The translations under genes and the position numbers were made by a program. From Acidimicrobiia bacterium UBA6912 (lineage in GTDB: Bacteria; Actinomycetota; Acidimicrobiia; Spongiisociales; UBA5794), in contig DKBA01000245.1 of NCBI GenBank assembly GCA_002450985.1, positions 18,090 to 24,398 of the forward strand: a stretch of DNA of 6,309 bases, given 5' to 3'. Positions within the stretch are counted from its first letter, which is position 1; every line of letters starts with the position of its first letter. The notes under the pieces are model-generated. The model ran no database searches and had not been told where the DNA came from. It worked only from the letters and a program-made list of their open reading frames with translations. Shown piece by piece: positions 5,327-6,309 of the stretch.

Positions 5327-6309
5327 ACATCGCGACAGCTGCAGCCGGTCTGCCGAAGGCCGAGCTCCACCTCCACATCGAAGGCACCCTCGAGCCCGAG
5401 CTCATGTTCACGATGGCCAGGCGCAATGGCATCGCCGTTCCGTTCGCCTCGGTCGACGACGTGAGAGCCGCCTACGAGTTCAGCAATCTCCAGTCGTTCC
5501 TCGACATCTACTACCAGGGGGCCCGGGTCCTCATCACCGAGCAGGACTTCTACGAGCTCGCCTGGGCCTACGTGCAACGGGCCGCCGCAGACAACGTCCG
5601 CCACATCGAGATGTTCTTCGACCCGCAGACGCACACCGCGCGCGGCGTCGCCTTCACCACCGTGCTCGATGGCCTGGAGCGGGCGCTTGCAGATGGGCGT
5701 GAGCGCTTCGGCATCTCGGGCGGGCTCATCATGTGCTTCCTCCGTCACCTGAGCGAGGACGAGGCGATGGCGACGCTCGACGAGGCCCTCCCCCACAGCG
5801 AGCGCCTGCTCGGCGTCGGTCTCGACTCCTCCGAGGTGGGCCATCCGCCGTCGAAGTTCCGCCACGTCTACGCCGCTGCGGTCGACGCCGGGCTCCTCCC
5901 CGTGGCCCATGCGGCCGAGGAGGGCCCACCCGAGTACGTGTGGGAGGCGCTCGACCTGCTCGGCGCCCGCCGCATCGATCACGGCGTCCGCTGCATGGAG
6001 GACCCCGCGCTGGTGCGCAGGCTGGCGGCCGACCAGATCCCACTCACCGTGTGCCCCCTGTCCAACGTGCGCCTGCGAGTGTTCGACTCGATGGCCGATC
6101 ACCCGTTGCCCGCCATGCTCGACGCCGGGCTTCGGGTGTCCGTCAACTCCGACGACCCTGCGTACTTCGGGGGGTACGTGGCAGGCAACTACGTCGCCGT
6201 CGCCAACGGGCTCGGGCTCGATGTGGGAACGCTCGCCGACATCGCCCGCAACAGCTTCCGGTCGGCCTTCCTCCCGGATCTCCGCAAGGAGGCGCTGATC
6301 GACGAGGTC
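5323..6309 (+). CDS. Adenine/adenosine deaminase, adenine deaminase-like branch (3' partial)
   Basis: This zinc aminohydrolase of the adenosine deaminase family converts adenine to hypoxanthine (or adenosine to inosine) with ammonia release, in cytoplasmic purine salvage. The window shows 329 residues with no stop; family members are often 330-350 long, so little is missing. Zinc ligands are H16 and H18 in ELHLHIEG, H196, and D277 in NSDDP (275-279); E199 is the expected catalytic acid, with H220 in RIDHG (218-221) and D278 completing the site. CPLSNVRL at 244-251 and SDDPAYFGGY at 276-285, plus GLDSSEVGHPPSKF from 166, resemble the Aah1p / Pseudomonas PA0148-type adenine deaminases more than classical Add, so adenine is the likelier substrate (family knowledge, not proven here). 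The usual HAGE motif reads HAAE at 196-199. The start is secure: an in-frame TAG at 5311 lies nine bases upstream of ATG 5323, and the conserved LPKAELHLH begins at residue 10. It is probably a separate transcription unit. Confidence 0.92.
   Translation, partial: MDIATAAAGLPKAELHLHIEGTLEPELMFTMARRNGIAVPFASVDDVRAAYEFSNLQSFLDIYYQGARVLITEQDFYELAWAYVQRAAADNVRHIEMFFDPQTHTARGVAFTTVLDGLERALADGRERFGISGGLIMCFLRHLSEDEAMATLDEALPHSERLLGVGLDSSEVGHPPSKFRHVYAAAVDAGLLPVAHAAEEGPPEYVWEALDLLGARRIDHGVRCMEDPALVRRLAADQIPLTVCPLSNVRLRVFDSMADHPLPAMLDAGLRVSVNSDDPAYFGGYVAGNYVAVANGLGLDVGTLADIARNSFRSAFLPDLRKEALIDEV

Noticed and set aside
5206..6102. Upstream extension of the cupredoxin frame to a 442-residue protein
   Set aside because: The extension is antisense to the well-conserved deaminase and has no family features. 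A signal peptide begins exactly at the internal ATG 5205.
1..6309. Mobile elements, CRISPR, tRNA or rRNA
   Set aside because: No direct-repeat arrays, terminal inverted repeats, transposase or integrase motifs, tRNA-like cloverleaf or rRNA signatures were seen on either strand by eye.

Overview
The window is high-GC, densely coding DNA with strong G/C preference at third codon positions. It carries an AfsR/SARP-like regulator with a BTAD and a STAND ATPase domain, a luciferase-like (probably F420-dependent) oxidoreductase, and start sites that suggest leaderless transcription. Together these point to an actinobacterium. A non-Streptomyces lineage such as Acidimicrobiia or a relative is plausible, but that is inference and no marker gene is present to settle it.

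Layout: (1) Positions 2-2857, plus strand: the bulk of a large BTAD / NB-ARC-like ATPase / TPR regulator whose N-terminus lies left of the window. (2) Positions 2854-3786, plus: a luciferase-like monooxygenase (LLM) overlapping the regulator by four bases (GTGA). (3) Positions 3814-4731, plus: a serine alpha/beta hydrolase with an intact catalytic triad, 27 bases downstream. (4) Positions 4774-5205, minus: a small cupredoxin lipoprotein converging on the hydrolase; a perfect 10-bp inverted repeat in the convergent gap is a candidate bidirectional terminator. (5) Positions 5206-5322: a 117-base divergent intergenic region with candidate promoters for both flanking genes and an 8-bp inverted repeat around the right-hand promoter. 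(6) Positions 5323-6309, plus: an adenine/adenosine deaminase, almost complete but cut by the right edge.

How they fit: regulator, oxidoreductase and hydrolase are co-oriented and tightly packed, so they may form an operon in which the regulator controls a small oxidation/hydrolysis step on an unknown substrate. The hydrolase may also have its own leaderless promoter. The cupredoxin (extracytoplasmic electron transfer or copper binding) and the deaminase (purine salvage) look like separate transcription units.

No tRNA, rRNA, CRISPR array, insertion sequence, integrase or phage gene was seen. All genes belong to recognisable families. I found no convincing undescribed system; the points most worth checking are the regulator-oxidoreductase coupling, the inverted repeat at the deaminase promoter, and a HAGE-to-HAAE change in the deaminase active site.
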